The notes under the pieces are model-generated. The model had not been told where the DNA came from. It worked only from the letters and a program-made list of their open reading frames with translations, and did no database searches. A stretch of 64,000 bases of DNA from Gluconacetobacter johannae (GTDB lineage Bacteria > Pseudomonadota > Alphaproteobacteria > Acetobacterales > Acetobacteraceae): assembly GCF_014174305.1 (NCBI RefSeq), contig NZ_JABEQH010000014.1, positions 43,185 to 107,184 on the forward strand, given 5' to 3'. The position numbers and the translations under genes are program-made. Positions 26,843 to 35,596 of the stretch are shown piece after piece; the first letter of the stretch is position 1; every line of letters starts with the position of its first letter.

Positions 26843-27637
26843 TCAGAGATAGCCAGCGACGCGAAGACGCTCGAACGCATCCTCGGATTCATGGTCCATC
26901 GCGCGGCCGGCGCGCTCGGACGTGCGGGTGGTCTGCAATTCCGCGATCACCTCGGCGACGGTCGAGGCGTTGCTTTCGATCGGGCTGGTGATGTCCTGGT
27001 CGCCCAGCGAGCGGTAGCGCAGGCCGTTCTTCGAGAAATACAGATCGACCAGCGGAATGCCCTCGCGCTCGATATAGCGCCAGATGTCGATCTCGCGCCA
27101 CGACAGCAGGGGATGGACGCGGATATGCACGCCCTCCTCATGCGGGGTGGCGTACTGGTCCCAGAATTCCGGGGGCTGGTTGCGTACGTCCCATTTGTGG
27201 CTGGAGCCGCGCGGGCTGAACACGCGCTCCTTGGCGCGGGTCGCCTGCTCGTCGCGGCGGATGCCGGCGATCACGCCTTCCAGGCTGTATTTCTCGATCA
27301 TCGTGGCCAGCCCGGCGGTCTTGCGCGCGGCGGACCGGGCGGCCGGCGGCAGCGTCGGGTCGATCTCCTCGACCGGGGGGCAGTCGCCCAGCAGCAGGTC
27401 CAGGCCCCATTTACGCACATATTCGTCGCGGAAACGGTACATCTCGGGGAATTTCTTGCCGGTATCGACATGCATCACCGGGAACGGCACGCGGCCCAGG
27501 AAGGCCTTGCGCGCCAGCCAGAGCATGACGTTGGAATCCTTGCCCAGCGACCACAGCATCGCCAGCGGCTTCAGGTTCCGGTACGCCTCGCGCAGGATGT
27601 AGATGCTCTGGGCTTCAAGCTGGTCGAGATCGTCCAT
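26843..27637 (-). CDS. cysD: Sulfate adenylyltransferase subunit 2
   Basis: 264 aa PP-loop ATP pyrophosphatase-type subunit that forms APS from ATP and sulfate, activated by the CysN GTPase. The PP-loop is [10 protein letters not shown] near residues 30-39. Family marks include [40 protein letters not shown] and the [10 protein letters not shown] segment. It lies 45 nt downstream of cysH on the same strand. Confidence 0.93.
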   Translation of the reverse strand: MDDLDQLEAQSIYILREAYRNLKPLAMLWSLGKDSNVMLWLARKAFLGRVPFPVMHVDTGKKFPEMYRFRDEYVRKWGLDLLLGDCPPVEEIDPTLPPAARSAARKTAGLATMIEKYSLEGVIAGIRRDEQATRAKERVFSPRGSSHKWDVRNQPPEFWDQYATPHEEGVHIRVHPLLSWREIDIWRYIEREGIPLVDLYFSKNGLRYRSLGDQDITSPIESNASTVAEVIAELQTTRTSERAGRAMDHESEDAFERLRVAGYL

Positions 27638-27682
27638 GACGGGGGCTTCTTTCGAGAATGATGAATGACGGGGGCGGACAGG

Positions 27683-28366
27683 TCAGGCGTGGATGCCGCA
27701 TTCGGTCTTGGACAGGCCCGCCCAGCGTCCGGCGCGGGGGTCCTCGCTCTCGGCCACCGGGCGCGTGCACGGCGCGCAGCCGATCGACGGATAGCCCCGC
27801 AGGCTCAACGGATGGCGCGGCAGGCCACGGCGCGTCATTTCCGCGTCCAGTTCGGCCGGGGTCCAGCTGGCCAGCGGGTTGATCTTGATCCGGCCGTCAG
27901 CCACCTGCTCGATGACGGGCAGGGCGGCGCGGGTCGCGGCCTGCGACCGCTTGCGGCCGGTCAGCCACGCGTCGAACGGGATGACGGCCTCGTCCAGCGG
28001 TTCGACCTTCCGCAGGGCGCAGCAGGCGTCGGGGTCGAAGGCCCAGAGCTGGCCGTCCGGATCGCGGTCGCGGATCTGCCGGGCCGCCGGCCGGATGCTG
28101 CGTACGTCCGACAGGCCCAGATGCGCGACCAGCTGGTCGCGATAGGCCAGCGTTTCGGGGAAATGCTGTTCGGTGTCGAGGAACAGAACCGGCGTCGCCG
28201 GGTCGACATCCGCCACCATCGCCAGCAGCACCGCCGATTCCGACCCGAAGGACGACACGGTGGCGACGCGCCCGCGCAGCCCGCCGGTCAGCACGGCCCG
28301 CAGGACGGACTGCGCCGTGTCGCCGGCATCGTGGATCGCGGTCAGGATCGACGGGTCTATACGCAC
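27683..28366 (-). CDS. cysH: Phosphoadenylyl/adenylyl-sulfate reductase, APS-reductase type
   Basis: 227 aa; reduces activated sulfate to sulfite with thioredoxin or glutathione. It carries the 4Fe-4S signature of assimilatory APS reductases: Cys115-Cys116 (DACCALRK) and, 80 residues later, Cys197-x2-Cys200 (IGCAPC), with the catalytic ECGIH Cys223 near the end. Strict PAPS reductases lack the CC...CxxC set, so APS is the likelier substrate. GTG start, first gene of the sulfate run, with a palindrome 24 nt upstream. Confidence 0.9.
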   Translation of the reverse strand: MRIDPSILTAIHDAGDTAQSVLRAVLTGGLRGRVATVSSFGSESAVLLAMVADVDPATPVLFLDTEQHFPETLAYRDQLVAHLGLSDVRSIRPAARQIRDRDPDGQLWAFDPDACCALRKVEPLDEAVIPFDAWLTGRKRSQAATRAALPVIEQVADGRIKINPLASWTPAELDAEMTRRGLPRHPLSLRGYPSIGCAPCTRPVAESEDPRAGRWAGLSKTECGIHA

Positions 28367-28389
28367 GGTCAGGGTTCACATTCCTCATT

Positions 28390-28408
28390 GCACGAAAAGT
28401 TATCGTGC
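28390..28408. promoter_or_regulatory. Palindrome GCACGA-N7-TCGTGC upstream of cysH
   Basis: A perfect 6+6 inverted repeat with a 7-base spacer (AAAGTTA) ends 24 bases from the cysH start. A second inverted repeat, TGGTA-N7-TACCA, lies at 28470-28486 with the same spacer length. Both sit in the 167-bp promoter region between cysH and the stress-protein gene, so they are candidate operators for sulfur regulation. The protein is unknown. Confidence 0.4.
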
Positions 28409-28533
28409 TTTGAGGCCGATGTAGTCCTTCTCCGGAGGAGATTCAAGCGGAATATACATCATGAGATCGTGGTAATAATCATACCATCCATGCCGGAAGG
28501 ATCGGAGTCCGTCGAATCGGCCGGCCTGGCGTA

Positions 28534-29427
28534 TTATCGACTCATCAACACCGGCAGTTCGGCATTTTCCAGGACGTGGCGCGTCACCCCGCCCAGGATC
28601 AGCTGGCGCAGGCGGGAATGGGAATAGGCCCCCATCGCCAGCATGTCGGCGCTGAACGCGCGGCAGGCGGCCAGCAGGCTGGCGCCCACCGTTTCGTCGG
28701 GGTTGCTGAATTCCACCACGTCGGCGTCCACCCCATGGATGGCCAGGTACTCCGCCGCGTGGCGGGCCTCGGGGCCCCGGCGCTGGTAGTCGCCGGAATA
28801 GAGGATTCGCACCGCATCGGCCTCGGCCACCCAGGGCAGGATATGATGCAGCGCCGCCGTCGCCTCGGATGTGCCGTTCCAGGCGACGCAGATCCGCCGG
28901 CCGGCGCTGGTGGGGGCGCGGCGCGGGGCGATGACCACCGGGCGGCCGCTATCGAACAGGATGGCGTGCAGCGTTTCGGACGACGAGACCTCCTCGCCGG
29001 AATCGGGATGCGGGACGACGGTGACGTCGGACAGGCGGGCGCGGTAGGTGACGACCTCGTGCTCGCGCCCCGTCATGGTGACGAAGCTGGCGGTGGCGGT
29101 GCCGACCGGATTGCCGTGGAAGGGCGGAATGGGGCCGGTGACGGTCACGCCGTTAGCGGCGGTGAAATGGTCGAATATCTCGCGCACCGCAAGCGCGCGG
29201 CGGGCGCCCTCGCGCTCGGCGGCGGACATCATTTCCTCGACCATCGCGCCCGACAGGCCCTCGCCCGCCAGGGGGGCGACGTCGCGGCTGTCGGCCCGGA
29301 CATGCAGGGCGGCGATATGTCCGCCGAACTGCCGGGCGAACAGCAGGCCGGTGGCCAGGGCGGCCTCGGCATTGGACGTTCCGTTCAGCGGCAGCAGGAC
29401 TTTTTGTATGTTCTTCAATTGTTTCAT
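28534..29427 (-). CDS. Universal stress protein (tandem UspA domains)
   Basis: 297 aa, cytosolic, with two UspA-like halves. The first begins KVLLPLNGTSNAEAAL. The second begins RICVAWNGTSEATAAL and carries the ATP-binding signature MGAYSHSRLRQLILGG near the C-terminus. The first half lacks this signature, so only the second is likely to bind nucleotide. A T-rich run just upstream of the start and the 45-nt gap to pdxH suggest separate transcription or loose coupling. Confidence 0.85.
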   Translation of the reverse strand: MKQLKNIQKVLLPLNGTSNAEAALATGLLFARQFGGHIAALHVRADSRDVAPLAGEGLSGAMVEEMMSAAEREGARRALAVREIFDHFTAANGVTVTGPIPPFHGNPVGTATASFVTMTGREHEVVTYRARLSDVTVVPHPDSGEEVSSSETLHAILFDSGRPVVIAPRRAPTSAGRRICVAWNGTSEATAALHHILPWVAEADAVRILYSGDYQRRGPEARHAAEYLAIHGVDADVVEFSNPDETVGASLLAACRAFSADMLAMGAYSHSRLRQLILGGVTRHVLENAELPVLMSR

Positions 29428-29472
29428 CTCCAGCTTCGTAGGAACGTCGGGGCGGGGCGGCGCCCGCGGGAC

Positions 29473-30072
29473 TTAGGGATAGAGTCGCGTTGTCTCCCAT
29501 GTCGTGCCGGCCCGGCGCCAGACGGCGCGGTCGTGCAGGCGGTGCGGGCGATCCTGCCAGAATTCGATGGCATCGGGGACCAGCCGGAACCCCGACCAGT
29601 TCGCCGGCCGGGGAATCGTTTCATCGGGATAGCGATCCTCCAGTTCCGCCAGGCGGTGCTCGAAGATCGCGCGGTCGGGCAGAGGCCGCGACTGGTCGGA
29701 GGCGATGGCCCCCAGGCGCGAGATGCGCGAGCGGCTGGCGAAATAGGCGTCGGCCTCGGCGTCGGTCACGGGTTCGACCGGGCCTTCGATCCGGATCTGG
29801 CGGCGCAGGCTTTTCCAGTGGAACAGCAGGGCGGCCTGCGGGTTTTCCAGCAATTCGCCGGCCTTGCGGCTTTCCAGGTTGGTATAGAAGACGAAGCCCC
29901 GCGTGTCGGCGCCCTTCAGCAGGATCATCCGCACCGAGGGGCGTCCGTCGGGCGTGGCGGTGGCCAGCGCCATGGCGTTGGGGTCAATGGGTTCGTGCGC
30001 CTCGGCCTCGCGCATCCAGGCGGCGAACAGGGTGAAGGGGTCTGCCCCCAGGTCGATCAGCGCGGCAGTCAT
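29473..30072 (-). CDS. pdxH: Pyridoxamine 5'-phosphate oxidase
   Basis: 199 aa, FMN enzyme converting PNP or PMP to the cofactor PLP. Conserved elements: [56 protein letters not shown] and the C-terminal [10 protein letters not shown]...TRLYP. Start at 30072. It is divergent from fabI with about 170 bases between the starts, which include a tandem ATTCCGTC repeat at the pdxH start. Confidence 0.93.
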   Translation of the reverse strand: MTAALIDLGADPFTLFAAWMREAEAHEPIDPNAMALATATPDGRPSVRMILLKGADTRGFVFYTNLESRKAGELLENPQAALLFHWKSLRRQIRIEGPVEPVTDAEADAYFASRSRISRLGAIASDQSRPLPDRAIFEHRLAELEDRYPDETIPRPANWSGFRLVPDAIEFWQDRPHRLHDRAVWRRAGTTWETTRLYP

Positions 30073-30243
30073 TCCGTCATTCCGTCCAGTTTCTGCGGCT
30101 GGCGTCGCGCGGCGTCATGGCCGGCGCGCCACGCGGGCGGTTAAAGCAGGGACGTCCCCGTACCCCGGATCTTGTCCCACGCGCCGGCTTGTGCAACCAC
30201 GACCCCAATCCGATCATGCCACTTCAAGACCAAGGATCCTATC

Positions 30244-31083
30244 ATGTCAGACGGCACGTCCAAAGTCCCGGCCACCGGCACGCTGATGAAGGGCAAGCGG
30301 GGCCTTGTCATGGGCGTCGCCAACGATCGGTCGATCGCCTGGGGCATTGCCAGCGCGGTGGCGGCGCAGGGCGGCGAACTGGCCTTCACCTATCAGGGCG
30401 AGGCCCTGGGCAAGCGTGTCCGTCCGCTGGCCGAGCGCGTGGGCTCGACGCTGGTGCTGCCCTGCGACGTGGGCGACGACGCCGCGATGGACGCGACCTT
30501 CGCCGAGATCGAGGCGCAGTGGGGAAAGCTGGATTTCCTGGTCCATGCCATCGGCTGGGCCGACAAGCAGTATCTGCGCGGCCGCTATGTCGATACCCCG
30601 CGCGATGCGTTCCTGACGGCGCTGGATATCTCGTGCTATTCCTTCACCGCCGTCGCGCGCCGGGCGGCGCGCCTGATGACGTCGGGCGGGTCGCTGCTGA
30701 CCCTGTCCTATCTGGGGGCCGAGCGCGTCATGCCGCATTATAATGTGATGGGCGTGGCGAAAGCGGCGCTGGAGGCCTCGGTACGCTACATGGCGGCCGA
30801 CCTGGGGCGCGACGGGATTCGCGTGAACGGCATTTCCGCCGGCCCGATCATGACGCTGGCGGCCAACGGGATCGGCGATTTCCGCTATATCCTGAAATGG
30901 AACCAGTACAATGCTCCGCTGGAGCGCAACGTGTCGCTGGAGGAGGTCGGCGGCGCCGGCCTGTACATGCTGTCCGACCTGTCGGGGGGCGTCACCGGCG
31001 AGATCCATCACGTCGATTCCGGCTATAATATCGTGGGGATGAAGAACCCGACGGCGCCCGACATCACCGTCTCGGGCGACTGA
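30244..31083 (+). CDS. fabI: Enoyl-[acyl-carrier-protein] reductase (NADH)
   Basis: 279 aa, last reductive step of fatty acid elongation. Catalytic residues Tyr156 and Tyr166 with Lys173 (SYLGAERVMPHYNVMGVAK) fit the FabI Y-x6-K arrangement. The N-terminal dinucleotide site is GVANDRSIAWGIA. The start at 30244 has AAGGA 7 nt upstream; an in-frame ATG further upstream lacks a site. aroC follows after 24 nt. Confidence 0.95.
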   Translation: MSDGTSKVPATGTLMKGKRGLVMGVANDRSIAWGIASAVAAQGGELAFTYQGEALGKRVRPLAERVGSTLVLPCDVGDDAAMDATFAEIEAQWGKLDFLVHAIGWADKQYLRGRYVDTPRDAFLTALDISCYSFTAVARRAARLMTSGGSLLTLSYLGAERVMPHYNVMGVAKAALEASVRYMAADLGRDGIRVNGISAGPIMTLAANGIGDFRYILKWNQYNAPLERNVSLEEVGGAGLYMLSDLSGGVTGEIHHVDSGYNIVGMKNPTAPDITVSGD

Positions 31084-31107
31084 CGGCCACGAGGGGGATG
31101 CCGGGTC

Positions 31108-32211
31108 ATGTCGCACAATAGTTTCGGCCATCTGTTCCGGGTCACGACCTGGGGCGAGAGCCACGGGCCGGCGATCGGCTGCGTCGTCGATGGCTGCCCG
31201 CCACGCCTGGCGCTGTCGGCGGCCGACATCCAGCCGTGGCTGGACCGGCGGCGTCCCGGCCAGTCGAAATACACCACCCAGCGCCAGGAGCCCGACGCGG
31301 TCGAGATCCTGTCGGGCGTGTTCGAGGGCCGGACGACCGGCACCCCGATCGCGCTGCTGATCCACAATACCGATCAGCGGTCGCGCGATTACGGCGACAT
31401 CGCCGAGCGCTATCGCCCCGGCCACGCCGACGTCACCTACGACCTGAAATACGGCATCCGCGACTATCGCGGCGGCGGCCGGTCGTCGGCGCGGGAGACC
31501 GCGATGCGGGTGGCGGCGGGCGCGGTGGCGCGGCAGGTGCTGGGCGGGGGGGTGCGTATCCGCGGCGCCCTGACGCAGGTCGGCCCGCACCGCGTCGATC
31601 GCGCCCGCTGGGACTGGGACGCCGTGGAGGCCAACCCGTTCTTCTGCCCCGACCCGGAGATGGTGCCGGTCTGGGAGGAGTATCTGGGCGCGGTGCGTAA
31701 GGCCGGGTCGTCGGTCGGCGCGGTGATCGAAATCGTGGCCGAGGGCGTGCCGCCGGGGCTGGGCGCGCCGATTTACGGCAAGCTCGATTCCGACCTGGCG
31801 ATGGCGTTGATGAGCATCAACGCGGTCAAGGGCGTCGAGATCGGCGAGGGCTTCGCCGCCGCCGCCCTGACCGGCGAGGACAACGCCGACCCGATGCGGA
31901 TGGAAGACGGCCGCCTGACCTTCGCCTCGAACCACGCGGGCGGCATCCTGGGCGGGATTTCGACCGGGCAGCCGGTCGTCGCGCGCTTCGCGGTCAAGCC
32001 GACCAGTTCGATCCTGACGCCCGTCGCCTCGGTGACGCGCGCGGGCGAGAATGTCGAGGTCGCGACCCGGGGGCGGCACGACCCCTGCGTGGGCATTCGC
32101 GCGGTTCCGGTGGGCGAGGCGATGATGGCCTGCGTGCTGGCCGATCACCTGCTGCGCCACCGGGCGCAGGTCGGCGGGGATGTCAGGCCGTCAGTGTCGC
32201 CTCCAGCGTGA
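31108..32211 (+). CDS. aroC: Chorismate synthase
   Basis: 367 aa, reduced-FMN-dependent enzyme forming chorismate from EPSP, the final shikimate-pathway step. Signatures: [25 protein letters not shown] N-terminus, [29 protein letters not shown], and the C-terminal [27 protein letters not shown] ribosome site lies about 10 nt upstream. The last 29 nt overlap the end of the convergent osmC gene. Confidence 0.96.
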   Translation: MSHNSFGHLFRVTTWGESHGPAIGCVVDGCPPRLALSAADIQPWLDRRRPGQSKYTTQRQEPDAVEILSGVFEGRTTGTPIALLIHNTDQRSRDYGDIAERYRPGHADVTYDLKYGIRDYRGGGRSSARETAMRVAAGAVARQVLGGGVRIRGALTQVGPHRVDRARWDWDAVEANPFFCPDPEMVPVWEEYLGAVRKAGSSVGAVIEIVAEGVPPGLGAPIYGKLDSDLAMALMSINAVKGVEIGEGFAAAALTGEDNADPMRMEDGRLTFASNHAGGILGGISTGQPVVARFAVKPTSSILTPVASVTRAGENVEVATRGRHDPCVGIRAVPVGEAMMACVLADHLLRHRAQVGGDVRPSVSPPA

Positions 32212-32614
32212 TGGGGGCGTTCAGCAGCTTCGAGATCGGGCAGCCGGCCTTGGCCTTGGCGGCCAGGTCCTGGAACTGATCCTCGGTCGCGCCGGGGATG
32301 GTGGCGGTCAGGGTCAGGTGGGCCGCCGTCACCGCGAAGCCGTCGGGCTGCTTTTCCAGCGAGATGACCGATTTCGCGTCCAGCGCCGTCGCCGTCAGGC
32401 CGGCCCCGCCCAGCACGCCTGACAGCGCCATGGCGAAGCAGGCCGCGTGCGCCGCGCCCACCAGTTCCTCGGGGTTGGTGCCCGCGACGCCTTCGAAGCG
32501 CGTGTTGAACCCGTAGGGCAGCGCCGACAGCGCGCCGCTCTGGGTGGAGACGGTGCCCTTGCCGTCCTTCAGGCCGCCTTGCCAGTGGGCAGTGCCGAAT
32601 TTCGTGATGGTCAT
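32183..32614 (-). CDS. OsmC family peroxiredoxin-like protein
   Basis: 143 aa, cytosolic. OsmC/Ohr proteins reduce organic hydroperoxides with two cysteines; here Cys59 ([11 protein letters not shown]) and Cys125 ([11 protein letters not shown]) are at the expected sites, with Glu50 in [11 protein letters not shown]. The sequence is closer to OsmC than to Ohr. The frame stays open far upstream, but the ATG at 32614 matches the family N-terminus ([20 protein letters not shown]). Confidence 0.88.
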   Translation of the reverse strand: MTITKFGTAHWQGGLKDGKGTVSTQSGALSALPYGFNTRFEGVAGTNPEELVGAAHAACFAMALSGVLGGAGLTATALDAKSVISLEKQPDGFAVTAAHLTLTATIPGATEDQFQDLAAKAKAGCPISKLLNAPITLEATLTA

Positions 32615-32723
32615 GGGTCGGTTTCCTCCTGCATGTGCCGGGCCCGCTTGGGGCCGGCAGGGTCCGACCATAACGCCCTGCCTTCCGGGGTGGAGCGCAT
32701 GGCGCGCACACGATGCGGTGAGA

Positions 32724-32748
32724 GGGGCGGCGGCGTCGCCCCGCTTTT
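32724..32748 (+). terminator. Hairpin with T-run in the region upstream of metX
   Basis: GGGGCGGC (32724-32731), loop GGC, then GTCGCCCC (32735-32742), closed by one G-T pair, followed by GC and TTTT (32745-32748). On the + strand this looks like an intrinsic terminator. It lies between osmC (reading away) and metX, so it either stops read-through from aroC or acts as an attenuator of a long metX leader. Confidence 0.45.
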
Positions 32749-32769
32749 CCCCGCCGGCCATGCAAACTG

Positions 32770-32842
32770 TTGCGTGCGGCGGACGCTGGTGCCATAGGAC
32801 GTCGCGGTCGTGACAGGGTATCGCCCGCGACGCTGTCCTGTC
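32770..32842 (+). promoter_or_regulatory. metX promoter and leader candidate with possible pseudoknot
   Basis: A -35-like TTGCGT (32770-32775) and a -10-like CATAGG (32793-32798) are 17 bases apart. Next, CGTCGCGG (32800-32807) pairs with CCGCGACG (32825-32832), and the loop segment GACAGG (32812-32817) can pair with CCTGTC (32837-32842), an H-type pseudoknot layout. If that promoter were used, the first arm would be partly lost, so at most one reading is right. The known alphaproteobacterial SAM-II consensus (GCTAAA element) was not found. Confidence 0.25.
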
Positions 32843-32884
32843 CGCGTCTTGCAATCGTTCACGACGGAATGCCGGCCCCGCGCG

Positions 32885-34045
32885 ATGGATCAGACCGTAC
32901 CTGCCCCGCTTCAGCATGAATGCATGGTGTTCCCCGAAGGGCTTCATCTGGAATGCGGGTTCCATCTGGCGCCGGTGCAGATCGCGTACCGGACCTATGG
33001 CGCCCTGTCGGCGGCGCGCGATAACGCCATCATCGTGTGTCATGCCCTGACCGGCGACCAGTACCTGGCGGACACCCAGCCCCTGACCGGCAAGCCCGGA
33101 TGGTGGAGCCGGATGGTCGGGCCGGGCCTGCCGATCGACACCGACCGGTTCTTCGTCATCTGCATGAACGTGCTGGGCGGCTGCATGGGCTCGACCGGCC
33201 CGCGCTCGCCGCGTTCGGGGCCGGGGGCGGACGGGGCCGAGCCGTGGGGCACCGATTTCCCGCCCGTCACCATCCGCGACATGGTCCGCGCGCAGAAGCT
33301 GCTGGTCGACCGCCTGGGCATCCACCGGCTGTTCGCCGTCGTCGGCGGGTCGATGGGCGGCATGCAGGTGCTGGAATGGGCCGCGACCTATCCGGACATG
33401 GTGTTCGCGGCCATGCCCATCGCGACGTCGCCGTTTCATTCGGCCCAGAACATCGCGTTCAACGAGGTCAGCCGCCAGGCGATCTTCGCCGACCCCGACT
33501 GGCATGGCGGGCGGTACTGGGAACGCGACGCCGTGCCGGCCCGGGGGCTGGCGGTCGCGCGGATGATGGCGCACATCACCTATTTGTCCGAGGAAGCCCT
33601 GACGCGCAAATTCGGCCGGCGCGTCCGCCGCGACCCCTACGGCGACAACCCGCTGTCGCTGTTCGGCGAGATGTTCGAGGTCGAAAGCTATCTGCGGCAC
33701 CAGGGGTCGTCGTTCGTCAACCGGTTCGACGCCAATTCCTATCTGACGATCACGCGGGCGATGGATTATTTCGATCTGGGAACCGAGCATGACGGCGATC
33801 TGTCCCGGCCGTTCCACGGCACGCGCACGCGCTTCTGCATCGTGTCGTTTTCCTCGGACTGGCTGTTCCCCACGTCGCAGGCGCGCATGCTGGCCCGCGC
33901 GCTGAACCGCGCCGCCGCCAACGTCTCGTTCGTCGAGATCGAGAGCGACAAGGGGCACGACGCCTTCCTGCTGGACGAACCCGATTTCGACCGCACGGTG
34001 CGCGGCTTCCTGTCCGGCGCCGCCGAACATGCGCGGATCGGCTGA
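32885..34045 (+). CDS. metX: Homoserine O-acetyltransferase
   Basis: 386 aa alpha/beta-hydrolase-fold enzyme that acetylates homoserine in methionine synthesis. The nucleophile is Ser156 (VGGSMGGMQ), with Asp in FSSDWLFP and His in KGHDAFLL completing the triad. MetX hallmarks include [12 protein letters not shown] and [15 protein letters not shown]. The start at 32885 fits the family N-terminus. metW follows after 3 nt. Specificity (acetyl versus succinyl) is not certain from sequence alone, since some MetX-fold enzymes use succinyl-CoA. Confidence 0.93.
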   Translation: MDQTVPAPLQHECMVFPEGLHLECGFHLAPVQIAYRTYGALSAARDNAIIVCHALTGDQYLADTQPLTGKPGWWSRMVGPGLPIDTDRFFVICMNVLGGCMGSTGPRSPRSGPGADGAEPWGTDFPPVTIRDMVRAQKLLVDRLGIHRLFAVVGGSMGGMQVLEWAATYPDMVFAAMPIATSPFHSAQNIAFNEVSRQAIFADPDWHGGRYWERDAVPARGLAVARMMAHITYLSEEALTRKFGRRVRRDPYGDNPLSLFGEMFEVESYLRHQGSSFVNRFDANSYLTITRAMDYFDLGTEHDGDLSRPFHGTRTRFCIVSFSSDWLFPTSQARMLARALNRAAANVSFVEIESDKGHDAFLLDEPDFDRTVRGFLSGAAEHARIG

Positions 34046-34048
34046 CCG

Positions 34049-34654
34049 GTGCGGCTCGACCAGCGGCTGATTGCCGAAATGATCCAGCCCGGGACCCGGG
34101 TGCTCGATATCGGTAGCGGCGACGGTGCGCTGCTGGATTATCTGTTCCGCACCCGCGGCTGCGACGCCCAGGGCATCGAGATCGACATGCAGGAGGTCAC
34201 GCGCTCGGTGGCGCACGGGCTGCCGGTGATGCATGGCGACGCGGATCACGACCTGGCGCATTATCCCCGGCACGCCTTCGATTATGTGGTGCTGCAACGC
34301 ACCCTGCAGGCCGTCGAACGCCCGCGCGAGGTCTTGCGCCAGATGCTGCGGATCGGGCGTCATGCCATCGTCTCGTTCCCCAATTTCGGGCACTGGCAAT
34401 TGCGGCTGAAGCTGCTGACGACGGGGCGGATGCCGATGACGGCGGTCTGGAACACGTCGTGGTACGAAACGCCGAATATCCATCCCTGCACGATTCTCGA
34501 TTTCCTGATGCTCTGCCGGGAAGAGGGCTACGTGGTCGAGGAATGGATGGCGGTGGATGAGGACGGCGAGCGCGCGCCGTGGCGCCGCTCCATCCGTCTG
34601 GCCAATCTGTTCGGCGAGCAGGCGTTGTTCCTGCTGCGGCGGCGGAACGGCTGA
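34049..34654 (+). CDS. metW: MetW, methionine biosynthesis protein
   Basis: 201 aa, SAM-methyltransferase fold: motif I VLDIGSGDGALL, then IEIDMQEV and PRHAFDYVVLQRTLQ. GTG start 3 nt after metX. MetW is encoded with metX in many proteobacteria and is thought to act with it in homoserine acetylation or its regulation; no methyl transfer has to be assumed. Confidence 0.9.
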   Translation: MRLDQRLIAEMIQPGTRVLDIGSGDGALLDYLFRTRGCDAQGIEIDMQEVTRSVAHGLPVMHGDADHDLAHYPRHAFDYVVLQRTLQAVERPREVLRQMLRIGRHAIVSFPNFGHWQLRLKLLTTGRMPMTAVWNTSWYETPNIHPCTILDFLMLCREEGYVVEEWMAVDEDGERAPWRRSIRLANLFGEQALFLLRRRNG

Positions 34655-34657
34655 TCC

Positions 34658-35563
34658 GTGGCGGTGGGCGGCGCGCGCACCGTGCTGGTCGGCATCGACG
34701 GCGGGGGAACGGCGACGCGGCTGCGTCTGGCCACGCCGGACGGGGTGGTTCTGGGCGCGGGGCAGGGCGGCCCCGCCAATATCGCGACGGATGCCGCGTG
34801 CGGATGGCGGTCGATCCGCGAGGCGCTGGAGCAGGCCATGGCGCAGGCCGGCCTGTCGCCGGACGCCTGCCGCCTGGTGGCCGGCGCGGGGCTGGCGGGG
34901 GCCGAGGTGGCGGAGGCGCGCGCGCGTTTCATGGCCCTTCCGGCGATTTTCGCGGATATTGAGATCGTGACCGATGCCTATACGTCCTGTGTCGGGGCAC
35001 ATGGCGGGCAGGACGGCGCCATGGTCGCGGCCGGAACCGGCACGGTGGGATATGCCGTGGCCGGGGGGCGGACCCGCCGGGTCGGCGGATGGGGGTTCCC
35101 GCAGGGCGACGAGGGCGGCGGCGCCTGGATCGGGCTGGAGGCCGTGCGCCTGATGCTGCGCGCAGGCGACGGCCGCGCGCCCCGCACGGCGCTGACCGAT
35201 GCGATCCGGACCCTGGCGGCGGCGGACGGCGGCGATCCGATGATCTGGGCGGTCGGAGCCCGGCCGGACGGATTCGCGCGCCTGGTTCCGCTGGTTGCCG
35301 CCGCGGCCGGGCAGGGCGACATGCAGGCGCAAGCGCTGCTGGCCCGGGCGGGGGCCGAGATCGACGGCCTGCTGGCCGCGTTGCTGGCCGGCGACGGGTT
35401 CGGGCACCTGTCCTGCTGTCTGGTGGGCGGTCTGGCGGGCGTGTTGCGGCCCTGTCTGTCGCCGTGGAGCCGCAGCCGCCTGTCCGAACCGCGGGGCGGG
35501 GCGGTCGAGGGCGCGCTGCTGCTGGCGGGGCGGTTGCATTCCGCGGCGATCGGCCGAGAATAA
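34658..35563 (+). CDS. BadF/BadG/BcrA/BcrD-type ATPase, probable N-acetyl-sugar kinase
   Basis: 301 aa, actin-like ATPase fold. The phosphate-1 motif is GIDGGGTATRLRLA, the second is VAAGTGTVGYAV and the adenosine motif is in GGLAGVLRP. RVGGWGFPQGDEGGGAWIG is typical of GlcNAc/MurNAc/glucosamine kinases of this family. GTG start 3 nt after metW, so it is in the metX-metW operon although the pathways differ. A murQ etherase gene occurs about 5 kb downstream, which makes a wall-sugar recycling role attractive. Confidence 0.75.
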   Translation: MAVGGARTVLVGIDGGGTATRLRLATPDGVVLGAGQGGPANIATDAACGWRSIREALEQAMAQAGLSPDACRLVAGAGLAGAEVAEARARFMALPAIFADIEIVTDAYTSCVGAHGGQDGAMVAAGTGTVGYAVAGGRTRRVGGWGFPQGDEGGGAWIGLEAVRLMLRAGDGRAPRTALTDAIRTLAAADGGDPMIWAVGARPDGFARLVPLVAAAAGQGDMQAQALLARAGAEIDGLLAALLAGDGFGHLSCCLVGGLAGVLRPCLSPWSRSRLSEPRGGAVEGALLLAGRLHSAAIGRE

Positions 35564-35596
35564 CAGCCACCGATCAAGGACAGGGATATCCGCCCC

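Noticed and set aside
24484..26991. An 835-codon open frame on the + strand across cysNC and cysT
   Set aside because: Antisense of strongly conserved cys genes; no motif found.
32770..32884. SAM-II type riboswitch before metX
   Set aside because: Its conserved sequence elements, such as the GCTAAA stretch, were not found, so only a possible new pseudoknot is reported.
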